Source of the DNA: Thermopetrobacter sp. TC1
Lineage (GTDB): Bacteria > Pseudomonadota > Alphaproteobacteria > Rhizobiales > Aestuariivirgaceae
Assembly (NCBI RefSeq): GCF_000746275.1
Contig: NZ_KN050831.1
Coordinates: 8,792 to 72,791 of the forward strand
Reading direction: 5' to 3'
DNA: 64,000 nucleotides
Of this stretch, positions 8,768 through 17,889 are shown in pieces. The position numbers and the translations under genes are program-made. Positions within the stretch are counted from its first letter, which is position 1. Each line of letters begins with the position of its first letter. Under the pieces are notes generated by a model. It saw nothing but the letters and a program-made list of their open reading frames with translations, was not told the DNA's origin and searched no databases.

Positions 8768-9700
8768 ATGACCAGACAGGCCGAAACGGCATGCCGGGCC
8801 GCCCGCAAGGGCGCCTTTTCCATATCCTTCGAGGTCTTTCCGGCGCGCACCCCCCAGGCGCATGCGGCGCTGGCGGACCTGGCGCGGCGTCTTGCGCCCT
8901 ATAAGCCTAAGTTCATCTCCGTCACCTACGGCGCCGGCGGCAGTTCGCGCGAGGCAACGCTGGAGACCATCGCCACCCTGATGCAGGCGGCCGACATTCC
9001 CGTTGCCGGGCATCTCACCTGTGCCGAGGCCTCACGGGAGGAAACGCTCGCCGTGGCCGCTCGCTATGTGGAGATGGGCGTACGGCGCATTGTTGCCCTG
9101 CGGGGCGATCCGCCGAAAGGTCAGACCCGATTCGTGCCGCATCCGGAAGGCTTCGCCAATGCGCGCGAGCTGGTTGCCGCCCTGCGCGCGCGCTGGCCGC
9201 ATCTGAAAATTTCCGTGGCCGCCTATCCGGAGGTTCATCCCGAGGCGCCCTCGCCCTTGGAGGACCTTATCTACCTCAAGAGCAAGCTCGATGCCGGTGC
9301 CAACGATGCCCTCACCCAGTTCTTTTTCGACAACGACAGATTTTATGACTTCATCAAGGCGGTGGACGCCGCCCGCATAAAAAAGCCCGTCATTCCCGGC
9401 ATCATGCTCATGCATGATTTCTTCAAGGTGCGAAACTTCGCCCGCCGCTGCCGCACATCCGTGCCCGAATGGCTCGAACGCCGCTTCGCCGGCCTGAAGG
9501 AAGCCGCTAAAGATCCCATCCATCGCGGTCTGGCCGATGCTTTCGCCGTGGAGCAGGTGCTGGACCTGGCTGCCAGGGGTTTCACCCGCTTTCACTTCTA
9601 CACCATGAACCGCGCCGACACCGCGGAGATCGTCTGTCGCGCCCTGTGTCTGGCGCAACAGCAACAGGAATCCGCGCCAAAGGCCGCTGAAGGCCCATGA
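8768..9700 (+). CDS. metF: Methylenetetrahydrofolate reductase
   Basis: The 310-residue flavoprotein-type TIM barrel shows SFEVFPARTP at the start, FISVTYGAGGSSR, HLTCAEAS, IVALRGDPP, AAYPEVHPE and LTQFFFDNDRFYDF, all MetF landmarks. It reduces 5,10-methylene-THF to 5-methyl-THF in the cytosol. Downstream on the same strand are a methyl-THF:corrinoid methyltransferase and a corrinoid reactivator, so its product feeds or drains that chemistry. Regulation is probably through the promoter and dyad immediately upstream. Length is normal for bacterial MetF (about 300). Confidence 0.95.
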   Translation: MTRQAETACRAARKGAFSISFEVFPARTPQAHAALADLARRLAPYKPKFISVTYGAGGSSREATLETIATLMQAADIPVAGHLTCAEASREETLAVAARYVEMGVRRIVALRGDPPKGQTRFVPHPEGFANARELVAALRARWPHLKISVAAYPEVHPEAPSPLEDLIYLKSKLDAGANDALTQFFFDNDRFYDFIKAVDAARIKKPVIPGIMLMHDFFKVRNFARRCRTSVPEWLERRFAGLKEAAKDPIHRGLADAFAVEQVLDLAARGFTRFHFYTMNRADTAEIVCRALCLAQQQQESAPKAAEGP

Positions 9701-9796
9701 ATCTTCCGCCACGCAGGAATGCCGCTATCCGTCACATAGTGCTTGTACTACGCTGCCATCCATCACAGGACAATCAAGGGAGATCCTTAAAAGACC

Positions 9797-10711
9797 ATGA
9801 CCCGGACCATCGTCGCCTCTGCCACGAAGGAGCACGTGATCGGCTTTGATCAGCCCTTCACCATCATCGGCGAGCGCATCAACCCCACCAACCGCAAGAA
9901 GCTGGCCGAAGAGCTGGAAAACGGCATCTTCGACACGGTGAAGGCCGACGCCATCGCCCAGACACAGGCCGGCGCCCATATTCTCGATGTCAATGCCGGC
10001 ATCACCGCCGTTGATCCCAACGAGACCGAGCCGCCGCTCTTACGCGCGGCCGTGGAGGCGGTGCAGGAGGTCTCCGATCTGCCGCTGTGCATCGATTCCT
10101 CGGTCACCCGGGCGCTGGAAGCGGCGCTGGAGGTGGCCAGGGGGCGGCCGCTGGTCAATTCGGTCACCGGCGAGGAAGAGAAGCTGGAGAGCATCCTGCC
10201 GCTGGTGAAGAAATACGATGTGCCGGTCGTGGCTATCTGCAACGACGAATCCGGCATTTCCGAGGATCCGGACGTGCGATTCGCCGTGGCCAAGAAGATT
10301 GTGGAGCGTGCGGCGGATCATGGCATTCCGGCTCATGATATTGTCGTCGATCCGCTGGTGATGCCCATCGGGGCGATGAATTCCGCCGGCGTGCAGGTTT
10401 TCCGCCTCGTGCGGCGCCTGAAAGAGGAGCTGGGTGTGAACACCACCTGCGGCGCCTCCAACATCGGCTTTGGCATGCCCAACCGCCGCGTGCTGACCGC
10501 GCATTTCATCGCCATGGCCGCTTCCCATGGCTTAACCAGCGCCATCATGAACCCGCTGCATGAGGAGGACATGGCCGCCGTCTTTGCCGCCAATCTCCTC
10601 AATGGCCATGATCCCGACTGCCGCGCCTGGACCGCGCGCTATCGCCCTGCCCCCGCCGGCGAGGGCAGCGAGCGCGAAGGCCGCCGCCGTCGCCGCCGTC
10701 GTCGGGGGTGA
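9797..10711 (+). CDS. Methyltetrahydrofolate:corrinoid methyltransferase (MetH pterin-domain type)
   Basis: The 304-residue stand-alone pterin-binding TIM barrel has IGERINPTNRKK, ILDVNAG, CIDSS, NSVTGEE, AICNDESGI, VVDPLVMPIG and TTCGASNIGFGMPNRR. These are the folate-binding motifs of MetH domain 2 and of AcsE/MtgA-type enzymes. It moves methyl groups between a corrinoid protein and THF. The C-terminus after about residue 275 is a charged tail ending in eight consecutive arginines plus Gly. It lies 96 bp after metF and 121 bp before the RACo-like gene. No corrinoid protein or substrate-specific methyltransferase (MttB/MtgB type) is in the window. Confidence 0.88.
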   Translation: MTRTIVASATKEHVIGFDQPFTIIGERINPTNRKKLAEELENGIFDTVKADAIAQTQAGAHILDVNAGITAVDPNETEPPLLRAAVEAVQEVSDLPLCIDSSVTRALEAALEVARGRPLVNSVTGEEEKLESILPLVKKYDVPVVAICNDESGISEDPDVRFAVAKKIVERAADHGIPAHDIVVDPLVMPIGAMNSAGVQVFRLVRRLKEELGVNTTCGASNIGFGMPNRRVLTAHFIAMAASHGLTSAIMNPLHEEDMAAVFAANLLNGHDPDCRAWTARYRPAPAGEGSEREGRRRRRRRRG

Positions 10712-10832
10712 GCCATAACGCCCGGGCTGTGGAAGTAATCGTGGTATCCTGCATCGCGGCACGATGTATTCTGGTCAGTGCCACTTCTGAGACCAACGGG
10801 TGGCGGCTTGCGCCAGAAACCTGGAGAATTCC

Positions 10833-12905
10833 ATGACCGGCTCCGGCAACGACAGCGAGAACACCAGGCGGCCGAAGGTGGTTTTTCTGCCTGACGGCGT
10901 GCGCGGTGAGGCCCGCGCCGGCGAGACCCTGCTGGGCACGGCGCGCCGGCTGGGGGCGGATATCGATTCCGCCTGCGGCGGCCGCGGCATTTGCGGGCGC
11001 TGTCAGGTCTCGGTCATGGAAGGCACCTTCGCCAAGGAGGGCATCACCTCCAGCCCCGATCACCTAAGCCCGCCCACGGAAGCGGAGCAGAAATATGCGC
11101 GCATCCGCGGGCTTGCGCCGGGGCGGCGCCTCTCCTGTCAGGCCAGGGTTACGGGCGATGTCGTCATCGACGTGCCGGTGGAATCGCGCCTGCATCGTCA
11201 GCTTGTGCGCAAGATGGACGAGTCGCTCCCCATCGCCGTCGATCCGCTCATCCGCGCCGTGGCCGTGGAGGTTGCACCGCCCGATCTGCACGAACCATCC
11301 TCCGATTTCGCCCGCCTTGCCTTGGCCGTGGAGGAGGAAACGGGTGAGGATACACTTTCGGCCGACCTGCCTGTTCTCACCGGCCTGCAGCGGGGCTTAC
11401 GCGCCGGCTCCTGGCAGGTCACCGCCGTTCTGCATCAGCGCCATGAAAGGGATGCACCCCGGCTGATTGATGTGCGCCCCGGCTTTGATGAACGGCTCTA
11501 TGGTCTGGCGGTGGATATCGGCTCCACCACCATCGCCGCCCATCTGGTTGATCTTCATGACGGATCCGTTCTGGCCTCCGCCGGCTGCATGAACCCGCAG
11601 ATCCGCTTCGGCGAGGACCTGATGAGCCGCGTCTCCTGGGCGATGATGAACGAAAACGGCGCGCAGGAGATGACCACGGCAGTGCGCGCCGCCATCAACG
11701 ATCTGGCACGGACGGTCTGCGAAAGGGCCAGGGTACGCCCGGAGCAAATCCTTGATTCCGCCTTTGTCGGCAATCCGGTGATGCATCACCTTTTTCTCGG
11801 CATTGATCCGCGCGAACTCGGGCAGGCGCCCTTTCCGCTTGCGGTGGCAGAAGCGCTGGAGCTGCCGGCGCGGGAGCTTGACCTTGCCTTTGCCCCGGCC
11901 GCGCGCGCCTACATCCTGCCGTGCATTGCCGGTCATGTGGGCGCGGATGCCGCCGCCGTCATCCTCGCCGAGGCACCGCATGAGCGGGAGGATATCTCCC
12001 TCATCGTCGATGTCGGCACCAATGCCGAAATCGTGCTCGGCAATCGCGAACGCCTGCTGGCCTGCTCCTCGCCCACCGGCCCGGCCCTGGAAGGCGCGCA
12101 GATCTCCTGCGGCCAGCGCGCCGCGCCCGGGGCCATCGAGCGGGTGCGCATCGATCCGGAAACGTTCAGGGCGCGTTACAAGGTGATCGGTGCTGAGCCC
12201 TGGTCGGATGAACCGGGCTTTGAGGAAGCGGTGAAGACCACCGGTGTCACCGGCATATGCGGCTCCGGCATCATCGAGGCGATTGCGGAGATGTATCTGG
12301 CCGGCATCATTGACGAAAGCGGCCGCTTCAATGCCGCACTGGCAGAACGCACGCCCTTCGTGAAGAAACGCGGGCGCGATCTTTCCTATGTCCTGCGCCC
12401 CGCCGGGGACGGCATGCGGGAAATTGCGATAACCCAGGAAGATGTGCGGGCAGTGCAGCTGGCCAAGGCGGCGCTGCATGCCGGCTGCAAGCTGCTGATG
12501 GAGGCCTATGGGATTGAGACGGTGGACCGTATCCGCCTGGCCGGCGCCTTCGGTGCGCACATCGATCCGCTCTATGCCCTCATTCTCGGCATGATTCCGG
12601 ATTGTCCGCTGGAGAATGTCACCGCCGCCGGCAATGCCGCCGGCACCGGCGCGCGCATGGCGCTTTGCTCACGTGAGGCCCGCGATACGGTCGAGGCGCT
12701 GGTGAAACGCATCGAGAAGATCGAAACGGCGGTGGAGCCCCGTTTTCAGGAGCATTTCGTGGCGGCCATGGCCTTTCCGCACGCCAGCGATCCCTACCCC
12801 AACCTGCGCCGGCACATCCGCCTGCCCGAACCCGGATCCAGCCGCGCACAGATTCCTGAGAAGGAACACAGACGCCGCCGGCGCCAGCGCCAGCGCCAGC
12901 GCTGA
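10833..12905 (+). CDS. RACo-like ASKHA protein with N-terminal 2Fe-2S domain (corrinoid activation)
   Basis: The 690-residue protein has an N-terminal plant-type ferredoxin domain (CGGRGICGRC near residue 49, and a final Cys in RLSCQA near 102). A linker follows, then a large ASKHA/actin-like domain beginning around 210 (LAVDIGSTTIAAHLVDL) with VGNPVMHHLFLG, DVGTNAEIVLG, GPALEGAQISCGQRAAPGAI and TGICGSGIIEAIAEM. This is the DUF4445/RACo family, which reductively reactivates Co(II) corrinoid proteins with ATP. The start at 10833 follows GGAGAATTCC; an ATG 33 bp upstream is less likely. The C-terminus is a basic tail (HRRRRRQRQRQR), like that of the preceding methyltransferase. Its target corrinoid protein must be encoded elsewhere. 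Confidence 0.87.
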   Translation: MTGSGNDSENTRRPKVVFLPDGVRGEARAGETLLGTARRLGADIDSACGGRGICGRCQVSVMEGTFAKEGITSSPDHLSPPTEAEQKYARIRGLAPGRRLSCQARVTGDVVIDVPVESRLHRQLVRKMDESLPIAVDPLIRAVAVEVAPPDLHEPSSDFARLALAVEEETGEDTLSADLPVLTGLQRGLRAGSWQVTAVLHQRHERDAPRLIDVRPGFDERLYGLAVDIGSTTIAAHLVDLHDGSVLASAGCMNPQIRFGEDLMSRVSWAMMNENGAQEMTTAVRAAINDLARTVCERARVRPEQILDSAFVGNPVMHHLFLGIDPRELGQAPFPLAVAEALELPARELDLAFAPAARAYILPCIAGHVGADAAAVILAEAPHEREDISLIVDVGTNAEIVLGNRERLLACSSPTGPALEGAQISCGQRAAPGAIERVRIDPETFRARYKVIGAEPWSDEPGFEEAVKTTGVTGICGSGIIEAIAEMYLAGIIDESGRFNAALAERTPFVKKRGRDLSYVLRPAGDGMREIAITQEDVRAVQLAKAALHAGCKLLMEAYGIETVDRIRLAGAFGAHIDPLYALILGMIPDCPLENVTAAGNAAGTGARMALCSREARDTVEALVKRIEKIETAVEPRFQEHFVAAMAFPHASDPYPNLRRHIRLPEPGSSRAQIPEKEHRRRRRQRQRQR

Positions 12906-12924
12906 TGCATCTGTCATTGCCCGA

Positions 12925-13197
12925 GTATGACGTTTTCCCATGGTTTTTCAATGAATTAAACAAACACCTGTTGTCAGAAGCTCAATTGGTCCCAATGTAG
13001 CGGGCGGCAGGCAGAAAGAGCGCATGATCCTAACCTCCCCCTGATAGGGGGAGGTCGGCGCGAAGCGCCGGGAGGGGGTCGGACCACAAACGCAGCGTTA
13101 AATTGCCCGACCCCCTCCCTGACCCTCCCCCTGCCAGGGGGAGGGAAAAAGGTGCTTCACGTGTGAAAAGAATGTCAATGGCAACTGAGTTGATGGC
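12925..13197. repeat. Dispersed intergenic repeat A, copy 1
   Basis: A 273-bp segment matches 15224-15497 almost throughout. It begins GTATGACGTTTTCCCATGG and ends AACTGAGTTGATGGC. Its core holds nested palindromes: CCTCCCCCTGATAGGGGGAGG, GGCGCGAAGCGCC, and a long-range pair between GGGAGGGGGTCG and CGACCCCCTCCC. It is non-coding in all frames and fills most of the 415-bp gap between the RACo-like gene and the LysM gene. The rest of that gap shows nothing recognisable. Confidence 0.8.
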
Positions 13198-13320
13198 ATC
13201 TGACTAACGAAAGAGGCGGCCCGGCCTTTATGACCGGATGCCGCCCCTTTGCCGCCGTTGTCCGCCGCCTTTGGCGGACACACGCACCTCATGACCCGGC
13301 TTGAGGCCGGGAAAACCTGA

Positions 13321-14715
13321 TCATCGCATGGCGGTCGCCGTGTTCAGATATTTCAGCGGATTGACCGCCGTTGCCCCTTTCCGGATCTCGAAGTGCAGCT
13401 GCGGCGTGCTCACCGAGCCGGTGCGACCGGCCTTGGCGATCACCTCGCCGCGCCGCACCTTCTGCCCGCGCTTGACCAGCAGCGTCTTGTTGTGGGCGTA
13501 AGCCGTCACCCAGCCGCCCTTGTGGCGGATGAGAATGAGGTTGCCATAGCCCTTCAGCTCGTTGCCGGCGTAGGCGACGATGCCGTCGGCTGCGGCATGC
13601 ACGTCCGTTCCTTCGGGTACGGCGATGTTGATGCCCTCATTGCGCGTGCCGTTCGGCTTGCTGCCGAAGGTGGAGATGATGCGGCCGCGCACCGGCCAGC
13701 GGAACATGGCCGTGCTTGTCGCCTGCTGCTGCGTGCGCTCACTGCGGGCCGGCGGCAGCGGATCGCTCTTTGCCTGCTCGCCGCTGCTGATGCGCGATTC
13801 ATCCTTGCGCGCCCTTGCGCGCGGCGGCTCGATGCGCTGCACAGGCTGCGCCTGCTTCATCTCGCGCGCAGGCTGACGATAGCTCACCTGCGTGGTCTTG
13901 CCGTCGGACCAGCCATCGGTGGGCGGAATGCGCACAACCTGCCCCACCCTCAGCTGCACATTGCGCGGCAGGCCGTTGTAGGAGGCGATGCGATAGGGAT
14001 TGACGCCATACTTGCGCCCGAGCGCAAACAGGGTCTCCCCCGGCGCCACCTTGTGCGTCCGCGCCCGGCCGAAGTTGCGCGCGCTGCCCTCGGCCCGCGC
14101 AGGTGTGGGCTTCATCGCCGCACCGGAGCGCTCCATCGCCGGCTTGGGCCCTTCGCGGAAGACATATTTCGGCTGTGCGCGGCGGGTCGGCTCGGCCCGG
14201 GCCACCTGCGCGGCCGGCGTGAAGCTCGGCGCCGGCGAGACGGGATTGGCCACGCCCGGAATGCGCAGCCGCTGACCCACCTTCAGCGTATAGGGATAGG
14301 CAATGCCATTGGCGGCGGCCAGACGCGTCACCGAAACGCCGTTGGCCCGCGCGATGGAATACAGCGTCTGCCCCGGCTGCACCACGATGGTGCCGGACGC
14401 GGCCGGCGCAGGCGTCCGGCCGGCGCGGCGCACCGGCGCATAATCCCGGCTACCGCCGTTATACGTGGGCCGCGCCCAGGAAGGCGTCGGGCTGCTTGCC
14501 GGCGCATCCAGCGAACGCGAGGCCACGCGCTCCACCGGCGCCACCGGCGTAGGACGCGTCGTTGTCGCCTCCTTGGAAACCGAACCGGTATCGATGGGCG
14601 GATAATCGGAGAAACGCTCCACATCGGAGGAGCAGGCGGCAAGCACGGAAGCCGCCGCAACCGTCAGCGCAAGACGCGCAACCCCATGACGAAACGGATT
14701 GATCGTTCTGGACAT
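13321..14715 (-). CDS. LysM/LytM (M23-like) envelope lipoprotein, DipM/NlpD type
   Basis: The 464-residue protein has a lipoprotein signal with lipobox LAAC near residue 27. Two LysM domains follow (VQPGQTLYSIARANGV and VAPGETLFALGRKYGV) and the C-terminus is an M23 domain (FRWPVRGRIISTFG). The first zinc ligands of active M23 enzymes (HxGxD) read NEGINIA here, so the His and Asp are missing, although LHFE is kept. That pattern marks amidase activators (EnvC/NlpD/DipM) and not endopeptidases. A Pro/Arg/Ala-rich linker joins the domains. The start at 14715 was chosen from the lipoprotein signal; an alternative ATG lies at 14748. Expected role: septal peptidoglycan splitting at the outer membrane. 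Confidence 0.88.
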   Translation of the reverse strand: MSRTINPFRHGVARLALTVAAASVLAACSSDVERFSDYPPIDTGSVSKEATTTRPTPVAPVERVASRSLDAPASSPTPSWARPTYNGGSRDYAPVRRAGRTPAPAASGTIVVQPGQTLYSIARANGVSVTRLAAANGIAYPYTLKVGQRLRIPGVANPVSPAPSFTPAAQVARAEPTRRAQPKYVFREGPKPAMERSGAAMKPTPARAEGSARNFGRARTHKVAPGETLFALGRKYGVNPYRIASYNGLPRNVQLRVGQVVRIPPTDGWSDGKTTQVSYRQPAREMKQAQPVQRIEPPRARARKDESRISSGEQAKSDPLPPARSERTQQQATSTAMFRWPVRGRIISTFGSKPNGTRNEGINIAVPEGTDVHAAADGIVAYAGNELKGYGNLILIRHKGGWVTAYAHNKTLLVKRGQKVRRGEVIAKAGRTGSVSTPQLHFEIRKGATAVNPLKYLNTATAMR

Positions 14716-14920
14716 TGTACTCAACCCCGGAACATGACTGACTGACATGCCCCTATCCTGCACGGCCAGGGTTAAGGAAAGGTTGTTGGATCGCATTTTT
14801 GCCGCAAATGCAGCTTGTGCGTGCAGCTTGCGCAGGTTCCATGGCGCATCATCAGCCACACTACACGACTCACCGTTTCCATCTTTCTCGTCACCCCGGC
14901 GAAAGCCCATGCCTGTTCAA

Positions 14921-15219
14921 GAAAATTCAGGAAGCGTGCTGTTGCCGCCAAATTGACCGAGAAAAAAACTTTCCATGAGTAAGGGCTAATCTATTTAACT
15001 CATTGATAAACCACAAGAAAACGTCATTGCCGGGCCCCGTCCCGGCAATCCAGGGCCAGGAATGAGGCGGTTTTGGATGGCGATGGTGCCCGCCAGCAGG
15101 CTTGATCGGAGCCGTATGCTTTTTGAAAGGAAGTTCCTCTCTGAGGATAGAGCCCGGTAGAGCCGTTCCTGACCGCCATTACTGCATGCGTAAACCGCCC
15201 CTGGATACCCGGGACAAGC
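14921..15219. repeat. Dispersed intergenic repeat B, copy 1
   Basis: This segment is a diverged copy of 26547-26869. Shared blocks include GAAAATTCAGGAAGCGTGCT, ACTCATTGATAAACCACAA, AACGTCATTGCCGGGCCCC and TGGATACCCGGGACAAGC. Both copies lie between housekeeping genes and are non-coding. Repeat A copy 2 follows 5 bp later. A short further match (CTTTCTCGTCACCCCGGCGA and flank, about 14880-14908) recurs near 26885-26915. With its neighbours it fills the 1158-bp gap 14716-15873. Confidence 0.75.
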
Positions 15220-15223
15220 CCGG

Positions 15224-15497
15224 GTATGACGTTTTCCCATGGTTTTTCAATGAATTAAATAAACACCTGTCGTCGGAAGCTAAATTGGTCTCAGTGCCGC
15301 GGGCGGCAGGCAGAAAGAGCGCATGATCCTAACCTCCCCCTGATAGGGGGAGGTCGGCGCGAAGCGCCGGGAGGGGGTCGGGTCACAGGCTCATGAGGTT
15401 GCCGCCCGACCCCCTCCCTGCCCCTCCCCCTGCCAGGGGGAGGGAAAAGCGGTGCTTCATGTATGGAAAGAATGTCAAGGGCAACTGAGTTGATGGC
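15224..15497. repeat. Dispersed intergenic repeat A, copy 2
   Basis: Near-identical to 12925-13197, in the same orientation, with the same nested GC-rich palindromes. The most divergent part is the loop between the two long arms. Confidence 0.8.
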
Positions 15498-15530
15498 GTA
15501 AGTAGTTGATACTCAATACAAAATAACAAC

Positions 15531-15648
15531 ATCCCAAGTTTGGGCAAGGGGAAAGAATGCCTAGATGAAAGCATCTGCATAGCTAGTGATTGATTACACT
15601 CTTCGCAGCGAAAATCATTCGCAACACATTAAGTAATTTAATTGGACA
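15531..15648. repeat. Dispersed intergenic repeat D, copy 1
   Basis: A diverged copy of 27046-27166. Shared blocks are AAGTTTGGGCAAGG, AAAGGCATCTGC-like sequence, GCGAAAATCATTCGCAA and AATTAAACTGGACA-like sequence. Non-coding. The GCGAAAATCATTCGC block is itself a small hairpin. Confidence 0.65.
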
Positions 15649-15674
15649 CAACTAGGCACATGCCGGAGGCCATG

Positions 15675-15740
15675 CCGCAAACTCATGCAAGTGCGGCCTT
15701 AGATACCGGCTGATCTACGGTATGACGTTTTGTAGTGTGG
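15675..15740 (-). repeat. Dispersed intergenic repeat C, copy 1
   Basis: A short element with GATACCGGC, then GGTATGACG and a TGTAGTGTGG end. The same unit occurs at 26440-26515 (opposite orientation) and 26921-26992. The pairing GATACCGGCnnnnnnnCGGTATGA makes a hairpin. The rest of 15741-15873 holds nothing recognised before the glycosyltransferase. Confidence 0.6.
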
Positions 15741-15873
15741 TCATCAGCATGAAAATGCCCCTTGCGCCTGTGCTTTTCATGAACAAACGGGCCGCATTTT
15801 CAGAGATTGGTGAGCTTTGCCGGCTATGGTGTCTTTAAAGGAAGGGACGAAGCCGGGATCCGGGAGAAGCCTT

Positions 15874-16995
15874 ATGCGGATCATGCACGTTTTTCGAGCG
15901 CCGGTGGGCGGACTGTTCCGTCACGTGCGCGAACTGGCCGCACAGCAGGCGGCCCTGGGCCATGATGTGGGCCTCATCTGCGATTCCACCCATGGCGGCA
16001 AGAGCGCGGAAGCGGCGCTGAATGCCCTGCGTGATAACATGCGGCTGGGCATACACCGCATTGCCCTGCCCCGCCTGCCCCATCCCGGCGATGTGTCCGC
16101 CTATCGCGCCATCCGCCGCATTCTGGAAGAGACCAGGCCGCAAATCGTGCACGGCCATGGCGCCAAGGGCGGCCTGCATGGCCGGCTGGCGGCGCGGCAT
16201 GATGCCGGCATGCGCACCATCTACACCCCTCATGGCGGCAGCCTGCACTTCTCGCGCCATTCGGCCAAGGGCGCCCTTTATCTCACCACCGAACGGCTGC
16301 TGCTGCACAGGACCGACGGGCTCATCTTCGTCTGCAATTTCGAGCGCCGCGCCTTCATTGAAAAGGTGGGCGCCTTTTCCTGCCCCTCGGCCATTGTGCA
16401 CAATGGCCTGCCGGCGGAGGAATTCTCCTATGTGCCCGTATTGCCGGATGCGGCCGATGTGGTCTTCGTCGGCGAGCTGCGCATGCTCAAGGGCGTGGAT
16501 GTCCTGCTTTCCGCCCTGGCGCGCCTGAAGGAAAAAGGCCGCGCCATATCGGCCCTCATCGTTGGCGACGGACCGGATGCCGAAACCTTCCGCACCCTGG
16601 CCCAGTCGCTCAATCTTTCTAAAAACGTGCGCTTTCCCGGCCCCATGCCTGCGCGCAAGGCTTTCGCTCAGGGGCGCGTGGTCGTGGTGCCGTCGCGTGC
16701 GGAATCCTTCCCCTATGTGGTGCTGGAAGCCCAGGCGGCCGGCCGGCCGGTGATTGCCGCGCATGTGGGCGGCATTCCCGAAATGCTGCCCGAAGAGTCG
16801 CTGGTGCCGGCGGAGGATCCCGCCGCACTGGCGGAGCGGATCGCAAGCGTGCTTGATGATCCGGACAGCGAGAGAAAGGCAAAGGCGCGCATCGAGGAAA
16901 TCCGCCAGCGCTTTTCCATCGAAACCATGACGCACGGCGTGCTCGATTTTTACGACAGGGTGCTCTTAGATACCGTCGGCCGTCAGGCGGCATGA
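15874..16995 (+). CDS. Glycosyltransferase family 4
   Basis: The 373-residue GT-B fold protein has an N-terminal Rossmann start with a glycine turn (MHVFRAPVGGLFRHVREL) and VHGHGAKGG. The C-terminal donor domain shows VFVGELRMLKGVDVLL, ALIVGDGPDAE, VVVPSRAESFPYVVLEAQAAGRPVIA and a final GGIPEML, the GT4 E-x7-E region. It transfers a sugar from an activated donor to an envelope polysaccharide or lipid; substrate is not predictable. The start at 15874 follows GGGAGAAG; the upstream ATG at 15817 has no site. No other polysaccharide genes are adjacent. Confidence 0.87.
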   Translation: MRIMHVFRAPVGGLFRHVRELAAQQAALGHDVGLICDSTHGGKSAEAALNALRDNMRLGIHRIALPRLPHPGDVSAYRAIRRILEETRPQIVHGHGAKGGLHGRLAARHDAGMRTIYTPHGGSLHFSRHSAKGALYLTTERLLLHRTDGLIFVCNFERRAFIEKVGAFSCPSAIVHNGLPAEEFSYVPVLPDAADVVFVGELRMLKGVDVLLSALARLKEKGRAISALIVGDGPDAETFRTLAQSLNLSKNVRFPGPMPARKAFAQGRVVVVPSRAESFPYVVLEAQAAGRPVIAAHVGGIPEMLPEESLVPAEDPAALAERIASVLDDPDSERKAKARIEEIRQRFSIETMTHGVLDFYDRVLLDTVGRQAA

Positions 16996-17041
16996 AGGCG
17001 CGCACCTCAGGCATTGCACCGGCCTCATGTGCAAGGCCCGG

Positions 17042-17869
17042 TTATCGTTTCTCCGTCTCCTCGGCGGCCGGACGGCGATAGATACAGAACACATGCGGAA
17101 TGGCCCGTGTGCTCTTCAGGATCACCGGGCGCAGGGTTTCACGCACAAAGCCCAGCCTTTCCAGTTCGGCCAGTTCGGAGGGCGCCAGCGGCCAGGGCGG
17201 CCCTTCCGGCGTCACCTCCTCCGGCCTGATCCGGCAGATGAGAAGCAATCGCCCGCCTGGCTTGAGAAAGCCTGCCAGCGGCGCAAAGGCCTGCCTGCGC
17301 AATCCAGGCGGCAGGCTCTGCAAGGTGTATGTCTCATGCACAATGTCGAACTGGCCGCGCCACGCTTGCGGCGGCTCAAGCAAGTTGGCAACATGCCAGT
17401 CTATTGGTTTGTCAGGAAAGCGTTTTTTCGCCCACTCCACGGCATGAGCCGAAAGATCAAAGGCGGTCACCGCATATCCGGCATCGCTCAAGGCCGCGGC
17501 ATTGTCGCCCAGGCCACAGCCCACCTCCAGCGCCTTTCCCTGATGCGGTGCGTGTTTCTGAAGCCATTCCGTCAGTAACGGATGCGGGGCCAGATCCGCC
17601 CAGGGGATGCGCTCCGGCGCCTCATCTTGAGCGGCATCGGCATAGAGCCTGTCAAACCAGTCAAGAAAGGCTTCTTCGCCCAGGCGTTCCTGTATGGCAT
17701 CGGCATGGGCGCGGGCGGCGCGGCGCTTTTCCTCCACCTCAGCGGAAAAGGCGGGCATGGCAACGACCTCAGGCGTTTCCGCGAGGGGATGCGCCCCCTC
17801 GCGTGCCGGCGCATCCCTATCGTGCGTCTCGCTGTTCCTGTCTGTTTGATCGTCCTGCCCTACCGTCAT
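17042..17869 (-). CDS. SAM-dependent class I methyltransferase
   Basis: The 275-residue protein has a central Rossmann methyltransferase domain. Motif I is ALEVGCGLGDNAAAL, followed by VTAFDLSAHAVEWAKKRFP, FDIVHETYTLQSLPP and LKPGGRLLLICRIR. Residues before about 95 are charged and poorly conserved-looking. It begins 21 bp after the stop of holC on the same strand, so the two are probably co-transcribed. Acceptor substrate is unknown; the fold resembles thiopurine/tellurite-type methyltransferases. Confidence 0.8.
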   Translation of the reverse strand: MTVGQDDQTDRNSETHDRDAPAREGAHPLAETPEVVAMPAFSAEVEEKRRAARAHADAIQERLGEEAFLDWFDRLYADAAQDEAPERIPWADLAPHPLLTEWLQKHAPHQGKALEVGCGLGDNAAALSDAGYAVTAFDLSAHAVEWAKKRFPDKPIDWHVANLLEPPQAWRGQFDIVHETYTLQSLPPGLRRQAFAPLAGFLKPGGRLLLICRIRPEEVTPEGPPWPLAPSELAELERLGFVRETLRPVILKSTRAIPHVFCIYRRPAAEETEKR

Positions 17870-17889
17870 TCTCAACCTTCCCTGCCGTT

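Noticed and set aside
11397..12560. 387-codon minus-strand frame inside the RACo-like gene
   Set aside because: Antisense shadow; no family signature and the sense strand has the complete ASKHA motifs.
12925..15497. CRISPR array in the repeated regions
   Set aside because: Only two long copies of each unit exist, without short regular spacers and without cas genes.
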